From the NCBI RefSeq assembly GCF_006539345.1, contig NZ_BJMV01000002.1, positions 245,398 to 309,397 on the forward strand: 64,000 nucleotides of DNA, written 5' to 3'. This DNA comes from Acetobacter peroxydans. GTDB taxonomy: Bacteria; Pseudomonadota; Alphaproteobacteria; Acetobacterales; Acetobacteraceae. The position numbers and the translations under genes were made by a program. The notes beneath the pieces were generated by a model. It did no database searches. It worked only from the letters and a program-made list of their open reading frames with translations, and was not told the DNA's origin. Below, piece by piece: positions 49,114 to 58,008 of this stretch (its first letter is position 1; the number at the start of each line of letters is the position of its first letter).

Positions 49114-50937
49114 TTATTCGACCGTAACCGACTTGGCGAGGTTGCGGGGCTGATCGACATCCGTGCCTTTGAGCACGGCTACTTCGTAGGCGAGCATCTG
49201 CACGGGAATGACCTGCAGAATGGGCGTTACGAAGTCATGCACATGAGGCAGAACCACTACCTGCTCGGCAATGGCTGAAACGCGTTCCGCGCCTTTGGTG
49301 TCCGTAAATACCAGAAGACGGCCGCCACGTGCCTTAGCTTCCTGTAGGTTCGAGAGCGTTTTATCGAACAGTGGTGTGTACGGAGCGCTCGCTACGATCG
49401 GTACGGAACTGTCGATCAGTGAAATGGGGCCATGCTTCATCTCGCCTGCGGCATAGGCCTCGGCGTGGATGTAGGAAATTTCCTTGAGCTTGAGGGCGCC
49501 TTCCATGGCTACCGGAAAGAGGCTGCCACGGCCCAGGTAGAGCACGTCGCGCGCTTCGGCTACCACACGCGCCATGGCGCGCACGGCTTCGTTCTGGGCG
49601 AGGGCATCGGCCGCACGGGTTGGCATATCCAACAGGGCAGACACCAGTTCTTCCTCACGCAGTGGATCAAGATGGCCGCGCGCGCGGGCAATGGCGATGC
49701 TCAGGCAGGCCAGCACAGTCAATTGCGCCGTAAATGCCTTGGTGGACGCCACGGAAATCTCAGGCCCGGCCACGGTGCCCAGCACGGCGTCGCTTTCACG
49801 CGCCATGCTGCTGTGCTCGACGTTCAGCACCGACAGGATATGCACGTCGCTCTGGCGCAGGGCGCGCAGGGCCGCCAGCGTATCGGCGGTTTCTCCCGAC
49901 TGGGAAATGAGCAGCCCGAGCGAGTGCCTGTCCAGAGGCGGGTTGCGGTAGCGTAGCTCACTGGCAACATCAATATCCACCGGCAGGCGGGCGATTTCCT
50001 CCAGCCAGTAGCGCCCGACCATGCCCGCATAAAAAGCGGAGCCGCAGGCGGTCATGACGGCACGTGGCGCATCTGCCAGATTGAACGGCAGTTCGGGCAA
50101 CACGACCTTGCGGGTAGCGGGGTCCACCATACGTTGCAGGGTCTGCCCGATAACCAGCGGGTGTTCGTGCAGTTCCTTTTCCATGTAGTGTCGGTAACCA
50201 TCCTTGCCGATGGCCCCGGCTGTCAGCGTGGTGACCTGCTGGGCACGCTGGACGGGGGTGCCGTCAAATCGGATGAACTCGGCCCCCATCGGGGTCAGGA
50301 TCGCGCAGTCGCCGTTTTCCATATAGGTGATGCGCCGGGTCAGCGGGGCCAGAGCCAGTGAGTCCGAACCGAGGAACATCTCGTGTTCGCCATAACCAAC
50401 GGCCAGCGGCGCATTGTGACATGCGCCGATTATCAGCCCTTCATGCCCGGCAAACACCATGGCGACGGCGTAAGCGCCTTCCAGCCGTTGCAGCGTCGCA
50501 AGAGCCGCCTCTTTGGGCGACAGGCCACGCTGGAGGTGGTAATCGACCAACAGGGCAATGGTTTCGCTGTCTGTTTCGGTTTCGAACACCTGTCCGGCGG
50601 TTTCGAGTTCGCGGCGCAGGGTTTCGAAGTTTTCGATAATGCCGTTATGCACGATTGCCACGCGGGCGGTTCCGTGCGGGTGGGCGTTGCCAGTCGTGGG
50701 GGCGCCATGGGTAGCCCAGCGCGTATGGCCGATTCCGGTCGTGCCAGATAGTGGCTCGCGTTCAAGCAGGGCGGCCAGATTATCCAGCTTGCCCGCCGCC
50801 CGGCGTCGTTCGATCTTCCCGTCCGCCAGCGTGGCAATTCCGGCAGAATCATAGCCACGATATTCAAGACGGCGCAGCCCTTCGAATACGATCGGTGTCG
50901 CGTGGCGCAGCCCTGTGGCGCCGCAGATACCGCACAT
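49114..50937 (-). CDS. glmS: Glutamine-fructose-6-phosphate aminotransferase (isomerising)
   Basis: GlmS makes glucosamine-6-phosphate from fructose-6-phosphate and glutamine, the entry to cell wall and LPS amino sugars. The 607-residue protein starts MCGICGATG, with Cys2 as the glutaminase nucleophile, followed by GIGHTRWATHG and the glutaminase pocket HNGIIENFETLR. Two SIS domains follow, with ACGSAFYAGMVG, LLISQSGETADTLAAL and AYAAGEMKHGPISLID. The C-terminal end DQPRNLAKSVTVE is canonical. It is translated after glmU with a one-base overlap. Confidence 0.97.
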   Translation of the reverse strand: MCGICGATGLRHATPIVFEGLRRLEYRGYDSAGIATLADGKIERRRAAGKLDNLAALLEREPLSGTTGIGHTRWATHGAPTTGNAHPHGTARVAIVHNGIIENFETLRRELETAGQVFETETDSETIALLVDYHLQRGLSPKEAALATLQRLEGAYAVAMVFAGHEGLIIGACHNAPLAVGYGEHEMFLGSDSLALAPLTRRITYMENGDCAILTPMGAEFIRFDGTPVQRAQQVTTLTAGAIGKDGYRHYMEKELHEHPLVIGQTLQRMVDPATRKVVLPELPFNLADAPRAVMTACGSAFYAGMVGRYWLEEIARLPVDIDVASELRYRNPPLDRHSLGLLISQSGETADTLAALRALRQSDVHILSVLNVEHSSMARESDAVLGTVAGPEISVASTKAFTAQLTVLACLSIAIARARGHLDPLREEELVSALLDMPTRAADALAQNEAVRAMARVVAEARDVLYLGRGSLFPVAMEGALKLKEISYIHAEAYAAGEMKHGPISLIDSSVPIVASAPYTPLFDKTLSNLQEAKARGGRLLVFTDTKGAERVSAIAEQVVVLPHVHDFVTPILQVIPVQMLAYEVAVLKGTDVDQPRNLAKSVTVE

Positions 50938-52283
50938 CAGCCGTTTTCCTTCTTTGCTCGTAGCATGTCCTTGAACCGCTTGCCCTGTTCGTCCTTGTTG
51001 ATCTGGCGGGCGCGGCCCAGCGCCAGCGCGTCTGGCGGCACATCCGTCGTGATGACGCTGCCTGCGCCGATCAGTGCGTTGTCTCCGATGTTGAGCGGCG
51101 CAACCAGCACGGAGTCAGACCCTACAAAGACATCATGCCCGATGAGCGTGCTGTGCTTGAAAGTGCCGTCGTAATTGCAGGTGATCGTACCCGCGCCGAT
51201 ATTGGTGCGGTTGCCAACACGGGAATCGCCCAGATAGGACAGGTGGTTGACCTTAACGCCCGTGCCCATGGTCGTGGCCTTGATTTCCACAAAATTGCCG
51301 ACCCGTGACCCCGCACCAATGCTGCTGCCGGGGCGGATGCGGGCATAGGGACCAATGACCGAGCCTGCATGGATTTCACACCCCTCAAGGTGGCTGAAAG
51401 AACGGATGGTCGCGCCCTCATGCACGATCACGCCGGGGCCGAATACGACGTGCGGTTCTATCAGCACATCGGGAGACAGGCAGGTATCCGCGCAGAGGAA
51501 AACGGTTTCCGGGGCGACCAGCGTCACGCCTTCGGCCATGGCAGTCTCGCGCAGTCGGGTCTGTATGGCGGCTTCGGCCAGAGCGAGTTCCGCACGGGAG
51601 TTGACGCCGCGCAGTTCGTCTTCCGGGGCTTCGACCGCGCGCACGCGCACCTGCTCGGCAACAGCCAAACCCACCACGTCTGTCAGGTAGAATTCGCCTT
51701 TGGCGTTATCGTTGCGCACCGCGTGTAGCCAGCGCCGGAAGTCTGCGGCATCCGCGCACAGCACGCCGGCGTTGCAGAGATCAACGTTGCGTTCCTCAGG
51801 GGTCGCATCCGCCCATTCCACGATCCGGCTGACCTCGCCTTCATGAGCGAGAACACGTCCGTACCGTGCGGGATCTTGCGGGCGCATGGCCAGCAGAGCG
51901 AGCCCCACACCAGCTTTGCGCCGCTCTTCCAGCAGGGTGGTAAGCGTATGAGCGGAAATGAGCGGATTATCCGCGTACAGCACCGCCACGTCACCATCAC
52001 CAAAGCAGGCTTCGGCCTGTAGGGCTGCATGGGCGGTACCGAGGCGCTCGTGCTGGATGATGACAGGGTAAGGAGCCACAAGCTCCGCGACCTCCTCCAT
52101 GCCGGGGCCGATGACGACAACCAGACGGTCGAAAACGGCGGACGCGCTGGCCAGAAGATGGGCAAGCATGGGCAGTCCTGCGATCTGCTGCATGGCTTTG
52201 GCGCGGGACGATTTCATGCGTGTGCCAAGGCCGGCGGCCAGAAGCACGGCTGTGGCAGGTCGGGAGGAGGAAAAAGAGGTCAT
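50937..52283 (-). CDS. glmU: Bifunctional N-acetylglucosamine-1-phosphate uridyltransferase / glucosamine-1-phosphate acetyltransferase
   Basis: GlmU completes UDP-GlcNAc synthesis. The 448-residue product has an N-terminal pyrophosphorylase domain (LLAAGLGTRMKSSRAKAMQQIAGLPMLAHLL, VLYADNPLIS). A C-terminal left-handed beta-helix acetyltransferase follows, with hexapeptide repeats (SVIGPYARIRPGSSIGAGSRVGNFVEIK, NRTNIGAGTITCNYDG). The operon order glmU-glmS feeds peptidoglycan and LPS. It is divergent from gph across about 110 bases. Confidence 0.96.
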   Translation of the reverse strand: MTSFSSSRPATAVLLAAGLGTRMKSSRAKAMQQIAGLPMLAHLLASASAVFDRLVVVIGPGMEEVAELVAPYPVIIQHERLGTAHAALQAEACFGDGDVAVLYADNPLISAHTLTTLLEERRKAGVGLALLAMRPQDPARYGRVLAHEGEVSRIVEWADATPEERNVDLCNAGVLCADAADFRRWLHAVRNDNAKGEFYLTDVVGLAVAEQVRVRAVEAPEDELRGVNSRAELALAEAAIQTRLRETAMAEGVTLVAPETVFLCADTCLSPDVLIEPHVVFGPGVIVHEGATIRSFSHLEGCEIHAGSVIGPYARIRPGSSIGAGSRVGNFVEIKATTMGTGVKVNHLSYLGDSRVGNRTNIGAGTITCNYDGTFKHSTLIGHDVFVGSDSVLVAPLNIGDNALIGAGSVITTDVPPDALALGRARQINKDEQGKRFKDMLRAKKENG

Positions 52284-52397
52284 GTATCATGCGGTAAGAC
52301 AAGCCTTTGCCTGTGTCAAACCTCTCGCGCCCGTGTTTGTACCATGCGAGGATAAGGCGGTTTTTCAGGTTTTTGAAAGCAGAAGAGGCAGCGGGTG

Positions 52398-53078
52398 ATG
52401 ACAGTGCGCAGACTGGCGGTTTTTGACATGGATGGAACCCTGCTGGATTCCCTGCCGGACTTGGGGGAGTGCTGCCGGGAGCTTCTGGCATTTTATGGGC
52501 TGCCTGCGCTGTCGGATACGATGATCAGGACCATGATCGGGCGTGGCGTGGCGGTTCTGGTTTCCAAAGCGCTTGCGGCGGCCAGAGGATTGGTGGGGGA
52601 GGGGGCCCCTGTGATTGACGAAGCTGAGGCTTCCGCCCGTTTCATGACGCTGTACATGCCCAGACTGACCCGCCTTTCACGTTTGTTTCCCGGAGCAGAG
52701 GAAACCCTGCGGACATTGCGTGCCGCCGGGTGGGAGCTGGCTGTGTGTACAAACAAGCCGGAAGCGGCGGCCCGTGAAATCCTGCGTGATTTGAATGTGG
52801 CGGATCTGTTTGTTGCGGTCGGCGGGGGTGACAGCTTTGCGGTCAAAAAACCCGATCCGGCTCATTTGCTTGGGACGATCGCCATGGCGCATGGTCAGCC
52901 GGGGCGCAGTGTTATGGTGGGGGACATGCCGCCGGACTGGCAGGCCGCGGAGGGCGCCGGGTGCCAGTTTCTGTACGCCGCGTGGGGGTATGGCCAGAAA
53001 CCGCCCGAAGGGGGGCAATGGCAGGCAGGCTCCATGGCGGAAGTTCCCGCCCGGCTGGAAGCCATGTTGCCGGGCTGA
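52398..53078 (+). CDS. gph: HAD-family phosphatase, probable phosphoglycolate phosphatase
   Basis: The 226-residue protein is a HAD superfamily phosphatase. Motif I is VFDMDGTLLDSLPDL with the two catalytic aspartates, motif II is VCTNKPEAAA, the conserved lysine is in VKKPDPAHLLG and motif IV is MVGDMPPDW. The helical cap between motifs I and II and the overall pattern best fit Gph, which removes 2-phosphoglycolate formed in DNA repair. Other sugar phosphates cannot be ruled out. A GTG at 52395 directly precedes the ATG I use. In motif IV, canonical GDSxxD is GDMPPDW, a small departure. Confidence 0.85.
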   Translation: MTVRRLAVFDMDGTLLDSLPDLGECCRELLAFYGLPALSDTMIRTMIGRGVAVLVSKALAAARGLVGEGAPVIDEAEASARFMTLYMPRLTRLSRLFPGAEETLRTLRAAGWELAVCTNKPEAAAREILRDLNVADLFVAVGGGDSFAVKKPDPAHLLGTIAMAHGQPGRSVMVGDMPPDWQAAEGAGCQFLYAAWGYGQKPPEGGQWQAGSMAEVPARLEAMLPG

Positions 53079-53083
53079 GGAGA

Positions 53084-53112
53084 GGCGGCGATACCAGCCG
53101 CCGTTCTTTTTC
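53084..53112 (+). terminator. Rho-independent terminator after gph
   Basis: GGCGGC (53084-53089) pairs with GCCGCC (53097-53102) around GATACCA, followed by GTTCTTTTT. It sits between gph and the convergent nucleotidyltransferase gene and overlaps the latter's stop codon. Confidence 0.85.
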
Positions 53113-53917
53113 AGGCGTGGATAGGGGGCAGGGACGCGGCGAGTTGCTCTGCCACCACGATGTCGTCAGGCTTGTCCACATCAACGGCGGCGCGTCCGTC
53201 TGACAGGGCGACCAGCTCGGCACGAGCACCGGTCAGTTTTGCAATGCGCCGGTACAGGGCGGCGCGTGTCAGGCGGCCGGTCAGGGCGCGCAGCAGAACA
53301 AGCGGACCCAGCGCCCAAGCGATGCGGAGGGGGTTTTTGCGGTTCTGTTCCACGCTCTGCCACAGCTCCGCTACTCTGGCGGAAACCGCAGTTCTGAACA
53401 GGAACATGTTGCAGCCCGAGAAAGTCACGTCCGCCAGCCGGATGTAGGTGCGGCGGGTATTCGGCACGGCGCGCTGCACGGCGGCCTGTGTGGCCACGCA
53501 GGCCGCCATGTCGCTTTGGGGGGCGATAGCGCCAAGAAATTCCTCGACCCAACTGGCCTGTAACAGGGCGTTATCAGCCGTAGTGACCAGCAGCGGCGTA
53601 CCGAAACGCGCGAGCCCGGCCAGCACGCTCGCACTTGGTCCCCCCGGCTGCGCCGGTAGCAGCAGGACATCGGGGGGCAGCTTGTCCGCCAGAAGATGCG
53701 GGGAGTCCACGCAGACGACTATGCGAGAGATCGCGGGGACGTCTCGCAGGGCCGCAATGACCCTGAGCACCATGGGCACGCCGCCGATGGGAAGCAGGGC
53801 CTTGTGCGAGACACCGGCCATTTCGGCCAGCGGGTCAGGGCGACCGGGCCGTGTACCCGCCAGCACAAGAGCAGTGACGGGAGGCCGGGGCTGCGCGCTG
53901 GCCGGAGACGCACTCAT
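53111..53917 (-). CDS. Nucleotidyltransferase (MobA/GT-A-like NTP transferase)
   Basis: The 268-residue protein has a MobA-like NTP transferase fold. The nucleotide loop near residues 17-45 is VLAGTRPGRPDPLAEMAGVSHKALLPIGGVPMV, a variant of LAGGxGxRM-(13)-K. LVTTADNALL (near residues 109-118) carries the metal-binding Asp, and VDKPDDIVVAEQL closes the fold. Such proteins transfer a nucleotide to a sugar, alcohol phosphate or cofactor; the substrate here is unknown. Its start shares one base with the stop of the fatty-acid hydroxylase gene, so it is the last gene of a minus-strand operon with hydroxylase, lptG, lptF and a phosphoesterase. That suggests activation of a lipid headgroup. Confidence 0.75.
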   Translation of the reverse strand: MSASPASAQPRPPVTALVLAGTRPGRPDPLAEMAGVSHKALLPIGGVPMVLRVIAALRDVPAISRIVVCVDSPHLLADKLPPDVLLLPAQPGGPSASVLAGLARFGTPLLVTTADNALLQASWVEEFLGAIAPQSDMAACVATQAAVQRAVPNTRRTYIRLADVTFSGCNMFLFRTAVSARVAELWQSVEQNRKNPLRIAWALGPLVLLRALTGRLTRAALYRRIAKLTGARAELVALSDGRAAVDVDKPDDIVVAEQLAASLPPIHA

Positions 53918-54696
53918 TACGCGCGTTTACCCTCAGGGCGGGCACCGTCGGGCCGGTCACGCGGAGGGGCACCCGTGCAGCGCATAACCCACGGATAGAG
54001 CGCAGCCTGTTGCAGATCGTAACCAAGATTGAACACGGTCGGGCTGCGCGGGCGGGCCTTGGCATCGACGTAGTAGGAGCCGAACATGCGGTCGATAACA
54101 AAGCTGGTGATGCCGAAATTGCCGTCTTCATCATGGAAATGATGCAGAACGTGACGGGCTTTCATGCGCTGGATCCAGCCTGCGCGGGGTTTGTAGTTCA
54201 GATGCTGGATGCAGTGAAAGAATTCGTAAATACATGTGATCGTAATACCCGTGCCGATAGCTGTTGCGGCGGCTCCGACACCGCCAATCAGGTAGCCGAT
54301 CGGCCCTGTGATGGCGATGATGGTGGGCAGGGTGGTTACAGGCGCGCCGAAGAGCACATCCAGCAGGTGTGGGTCCTGATGGTGGTCGAAATGGATGCGT
54401 TTCCACAGGCTGGCGGTCCAGCGGTTTTTATAGAGCAGATGGCCATGCAGCACGTAGCGATGCAGCAGGTACCAGGCCAGCGGGTAGACCGCCATAACAG
54501 CCACGACGGCCACAAGCGTTGGCCCCCAGCCCGCGAAATATCGCGCGGCAATGCCGAAGCTGACGATGATGAGAGCGAAATACAGCAGAATCGTAGGGTA
54601 GGTCAGATAGGCTACCCAGAGCTGCTGCAGGTTCATCTTGCCAAGATCGAAGCTGCGCCCCGTCTTGAGTGATGCGTTGTTGAGTGTTCCGCTCAT
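53917..54696 (-). CDS. Fatty acid hydroxylase / sterol desaturase family protein
   Basis: The 259-residue integral membrane protein has the di-iron histidine motifs of this family: HRYVLHG, HFDHHQDPH, FFHCIQH and HVLHHFHDEDGNFGITS (near residues 205-225). The closing DRMFGSYY fits the C-terminal family pattern. Four or so hydrophobic segments surround them. The overall layout resembles fatty acid 2-hydroxylases (FA2H/Scs7) acting on sphingolipid acyl chains. Acetic acid bacteria are known for 2-hydroxy fatty acids in their ceramides. With serine palmitoyltransferase 6 kb away, hydroxylation of a ceramide or its acyl donor is a reasonable inference. I start at the ATG at 54696, which overlaps the lptG stop. 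Confidence 0.85.
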   Translation of the reverse strand: MSGTLNNASLKTGRSFDLGKMNLQQLWVAYLTYPTILLYFALIIVSFGIAARYFAGWGPTLVAVVAVMAVYPLAWYLLHRYVLHGHLLYKNRWTASLWKRIHFDHHQDPHLLDVLFGAPVTTLPTIIAITGPIGYLIGGVGAAATAIGTGITITCIYEFFHCIQHLNYKPRAGWIQRMKARHVLHHFHDEDGNFGITSFVIDRMFGSYYVDAKARPRSPTVFNLGYDLQQAALYPWVMRCTGAPPRDRPDGARPEGKRA

Positions 54697-55811
54697 AGTG
54701 TTTCGTTCCTCAGGAGCACGCTTAGTGTGCCCAGCGTGAAGATAATCAGTCCCGGCAGTACGGCCATGAGTGGCGGGAGAAGGCCCGCATTGCCCATAGC
54801 GCGAAACAGTCCCTGTGTGACAATGAACAGAAGGCCGCTGCCCAGACACCATACAGGCAACCAGCTTCGGCTGCCTGTCCGTGGAGGGATATAGAGTACC
54901 GGCATCGCAATCAACAACAGAACGAGGAGTGAAACCGGGTGCAGGAGCCGTTCCAGCAATCCGGCCTTGAGGTAGGCGGGGGTGTCGTTCGAGGGCATGT
55001 GGCCCAGAAGACGGGCGAACATCAGCCGGGAGGAAATGGGCGGTCGGTCCGCGGCCAGCCTGATGAGCTCTGTCGGGGGCAAGGATATTGGCCAGGTTAT
55101 GGTGTCCTGGGGGGGCAGCGCTTGTACCATCAGATTGCGTACAGAAAGCCTGCTGACATCATGCAGAATCCACGGCCCCGCAGGCGTATGCTCGGCCGAA
55201 CCGGCGTGAAGGGTGCCCGTAAGCCTGCCTTCCCTATCACGGGTGTAGATATCCACGGGCCCAAGACGTTCGCCGCCATCGGCCGCGTAGCTTACGTGGA
55301 CAATCTGATTGGCATCGCGGAACCAGAAGGCGCGACCGTTTTCGGGCGTAGGGTTTGTACGATTCCACCATACGGCCAGCGCCAGTTCCGAACGGGGGGC
55401 GATCTGGTCATCAAGCACGACTCCCATGAAACCCAGAACGAGCGTGATGGGAGCCAGCCGCAGGTAAAAGCCCAGCGTTGAAAGACCAGCCGCGCGCAGA
55501 ATGGCTGTTTCACTCGAGAGGGTCATCTGCGTGAGCATCACGAGCGTGCCGATCAGCACGGCGAAGGGCAGTGTATTGGACAGCAGAAAGGGCAAGCGAA
55601 GCCCGACATAGAGCATCAGCCCCTGGATACCCAGATGCCGCTGCAGGATTGGCGTTGTTTGTTCAAGCAGAGCCAGCACTTCCATCAGGCCGACGAGTAC
55701 CGCGCAACAGATCATAACCCGCACGAAGAGCGTGAACGAGAGATAGCGGAGCAGCACATGTCGGGGGGTACGTGTGCGAGCGTGCACGATGGTGCCGGAG
55801 CTGCTTCCCAT
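54693..55811 (-). CDS. lptG: LptG-type lipid export permease (YjgP/YjgQ family)
   Basis: LptG and LptF form the permease that extracts LPS from the inner membrane for the Lpt bridge. The 372-residue protein has three membrane segments in the first 110 residues (LRYLSFTLFVRVMICCAVLVGLMEVLALL, then MLYVGLRLPFLLSNTLPFAVLIGTLVML). SSETAILRAAGLSTLGFYLRLAP is a family coupling-helix region. A periplasmic jellyroll domain and three C-terminal segments follow. I use the ATG at 55811 (MGSSSGTIV), whose upstream extension lies in lptF. It could serve LPS, or, given its neighbours, another lipid. Confidence 0.88.
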   Translation of the reverse strand: MGSSSGTIVHARTRTPRHVLLRYLSFTLFVRVMICCAVLVGLMEVLALLEQTTPILQRHLGIQGLMLYVGLRLPFLLSNTLPFAVLIGTLVMLTQMTLSSETAILRAAGLSTLGFYLRLAPITLVLGFMGVVLDDQIAPRSELALAVWWNRTNPTPENGRAFWFRDANQIVHVSYAADGGERLGPVDIYTRDREGRLTGTLHAGSAEHTPAGPWILHDVSRLSVRNLMVQALPPQDTITWPISLPPTELIRLAADRPPISSRLMFARLLGHMPSNDTPAYLKAGLLERLLHPVSLLVLLLIAMPVLYIPPRTGSRSWLPVWCLGSGLLFIVTQGLFRAMGNAGLLPPLMAVLPGLIIFTLGTLSVLLRNETL

Positions 55812-57022
55812 TAGACGCGGCCTGTCGGAGCTTGCTCGCCGCGCAGGCGGTTTTCCAGTAGCGCGCGCAGGAGGAAAAACGCGCCTGAGCGATACAGCAG
55901 GAGCACGGTGCACAAGGCCATGAAAACAAAGGCCGCCAGCCAGATGGACAGCACGGATGCGCCGCCGGTGGCCGCCATACTGTGCGCCATTTGTATAAGA
56001 TGGTCGAACCCGACCATGATGATGAACGCTGCAGGCAGTCCGATAACATCGCGCTGTCGTTTGCGGGCAATGGCCAATGCTGTCGCGAGAAGGGGGATGA
56101 ACGGTACTGTCAGGCAGCGTGCCAGTCGGAAGTGCAGCTCGGAAAGCAGGTGCGGGCGTGAAATAGTCGTCTCGTCCGTGGCCAGCTGCATGAGAAGTTC
56201 CGGCGATGTCAGTTCCCGTTCGTCCTCGCCGCGTTGACGGAAGGGGACAACCTGCGCCGCATGGGAAAGATAGCGTGTCGAATGATCGAAAAGCGCCACG
56301 GTTGGCGAATGGTCGGCGCTGGTGGTCAGGATCATGCCGTCTTGCAGCTCGATTTCGACTGCGTTCCCATCTTCCGCAATGCGGATATGGCCGCGTTGTG
56401 CTGTTATATCGTGTTCCTCACCATCTTTGATGTCGCGGATAAAGACATGGCGTAGTTCCGAGCCGCTTTGGGTAACCCTGTCGGCCGTGAATGTCATGTC
56501 AGGAGAGGGAGATGCGAACAGGCGCGACTGCATACGTGGCGTCCAGCCCGCATGGCTGGCGAAATAGAAGGCCGAGCGAAAGTCATAGCGGGCATGGGGC
56601 TGGATAAAGCCGTACAGTAGAAAAGACAGAACGCCCAGAAAGGCGCCGAGCTGAAGATAGGGGCGGATCATGCGCAGCAGGGAACGTCCGCTGCTGTTAA
56701 CCACGTCTATTTCCTCGTTCTGGCTCATACGGCGGATGATCGAAAAAACCGATACACACAGCGCTGCGGGCAAGGCTTGTCCCAGATAGTGCGGTAGAAG
56801 CGTCGCCAATAGGCCCACGAATGTCAGGAGATGGCTGTTACCACTGGTTAGCAGATTGAACAGTACCAGCAGGCGTTCGAGCAGCAGGGCGGACATGACA
56901 ACCGACAGGGCAACCAGAAAAGGCGGCATCAACTGCGCCAGCAGGTAGCGATCCAGTGTGCCGGGGCGTAGTGAGAGAACTACGCGGTGCACAAACGGAA
57001 ATCTGGAAAAGAAAGGTATCAT
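55811..57022 (-). CDS. lptF: LptF-type lipid export permease (YjgP/YjgQ family)
   Basis: The 403-residue protein is the LptF partner of the adjacent LptG. It begins with a membrane segment (LDRYLLAQLMPPFLVALSVVMSALLLERLLVLFNLL). It has the coupling region SVFSIIRRMSQNEEIDVVNSSGRSLLRMIRPYL, a periplasmic domain (FTADRVTQSGSELRHVFIRD) and three C-terminal segments with FIPLLATALAIARKRQRD. Its stop shares one base with the lptG start, and its ATG overlaps the phosphoesterase stop by four bases, so the genes are co-translated. Confidence 0.88.
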   Translation of the reverse strand: MIPFFSRFPFVHRVVLSLRPGTLDRYLLAQLMPPFLVALSVVMSALLLERLLVLFNLLTSGNSHLLTFVGLLATLLPHYLGQALPAALCVSVFSIIRRMSQNEEIDVVNSSGRSLLRMIRPYLQLGAFLGVLSFLLYGFIQPHARYDFRSAFYFASHAGWTPRMQSRLFASPSPDMTFTADRVTQSGSELRHVFIRDIKDGEEHDITAQRGHIRIAEDGNAVEIELQDGMILTTSADHSPTVALFDHSTRYLSHAAQVVPFRQRGEDERELTSPELLMQLATDETTISRPHLLSELHFRLARCLTVPFIPLLATALAIARKRQRDVIGLPAAFIIMVGFDHLIQMAHSMAATGGASVLSIWLAAFVFMALCTVLLLYRSGAFFLLRALLENRLRGEQAPTGRV

Positions 57023-57936
57023 GCGCTCGATAACGGAACAGGGCGGTTCAGGAAATAATGCTGCAACAGCGGGCTGTCGCACATTGTTCCTGACGGGGCA
57101 AGAAAGCGCCTCTGCACCGTAATGTTCCAGCCTGCCGGAGCCTGTTCGATGCCGATATGGTTCCAGCCAGCGGCACTGTCCTCGTGTCCGGGCGCGTGTG
57201 AGGCGGAGGAGGAGCTGATGACGGGTATATCGGTTCCGGCAATATGGCTGACCGTGGCCCGGTGCGAGTGGCCATGCAGAACGAGTTCCGCTCCCTCACG
57301 TTGCAAAACCTCTTCAAGGGCTTGCAGGTCTTCGAGCCGTTTGCGCCAGACGACAAGGCACCGTGTCGGAGGGTGGTGTAGCAGTACGACGCGGCATAGT
57401 CCTTTGGATCTCGCTTCCCGCAGGCAAGCAGCCAACTGGTCGAGCTGGGCCTTGCCGATGGCACCGGTTGCCAAAAAAGGCAGAGAAGGGCGCGCGGTAT
57501 TGAGCCCGATCAGGATAACATTGCCGGCGCTCAGGCAGGATAGACGTGGATACAGGCTCGCAGGATGGAGCCAGGGTGCCCACAATGCCTGTTTCTGAGC
57601 GTAATTCTCGCGGACGAGAATTTCGTGATTGCCCGGTACGATCAGGGTGGGGGGCAGGTTCTGTCCGTCCAGCCATTGCCGGGCGTTGCGGAATTCGACC
57701 ATGGCGCCCAGATTGGTCAGGTCGCCCGTCACGGCCAGCAGATCCGGGTGGGTGGAGAGCGCGTCGCGGATGACACAGCTCAGCCAGCGGAGGTGATGTA
57801 TGTGCCTTCGACGGGTCAGCCATGATAGCAGACCTAATATACGTTTGAGCCGTATCTCCCGAATCTGCAGCCTGCCGGTTATGGGAAGATGCAGGTCCGA
57901 CAGATGGGCGATCCAGACGCTGGTCAAAACAGTCAT
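57019..57936 (-). CDS. Metallophosphoesterase
   Basis: This calcineurin-like phosphoesterase of about 305 residues has the full metal-site set: AHLSDLHLP, LLAVTGDLTNLG, IVPGNHE, VVLLHHPP and LVLHGHSHRATV. The family cleaves phosphomonoesters, cyclic nucleotides or lipid pyrophosphates (LpxH is a member), so the substrate is open. It is the first gene of the minus-strand operon with lptF, lptG, hydroxylase and nucleotidyltransferase, which points to lipid metabolism. The start is uncertain: the ATG at 57936 is very close to GGGAG, and a GTG at 57978 extends the frame by 14 residues. Confidence 0.85.
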   Translation of the reverse strand: MTVLTSVWIAHLSDLHLPITGRLQIREIRLKRILGLLSWLTRRRHIHHLRWLSCVIRDALSTHPDLLAVTGDLTNLGAMVEFRNARQWLDGQNLPPTLIVPGNHEILVRENYAQKQALWAPWLHPASLYPRLSCLSAGNVILIGLNTARPSLPFLATGAIGKAQLDQLAACLREARSKGLCRVVLLHHPPTRCLVVWRKRLEDLQALEEVLQREGAELVLHGHSHRATVSHIAGTDIPVISSSSASHAPGHEDSAAGWNHIGIEQAPAGWNITVQRRFLAPSGTMCDSPLLQHYFLNRPVPLSSA

Positions 57937-57984
57937 GTCTCCCGTAATGGTTGTCGTAAGGGGCACGACATGCGACACTTATAA

Positions 57985-58005
57985 GATATAGCAGTATATC
58001 ACTGC
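57985..58005. promoter_or_regulatory. Overlapping inverted repeats between divergent lipid genes
   Basis: GATATA-GCAG-TATATC (57985-58000) and GCAGT-ATATC-ACTGC (57991-58005) overlap in the short AT-rich gap between the phosphoesterase gene and the lipid kinase gene. TGCGACA also occurs as a direct repeat on either side (57971-57977, 58003-58009). A shared operator for the two divergent operons is plausible. The AT-rich half-sites could equally be -10 elements. Confidence 0.4.
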
Positions 58006-58008
58006 GAC

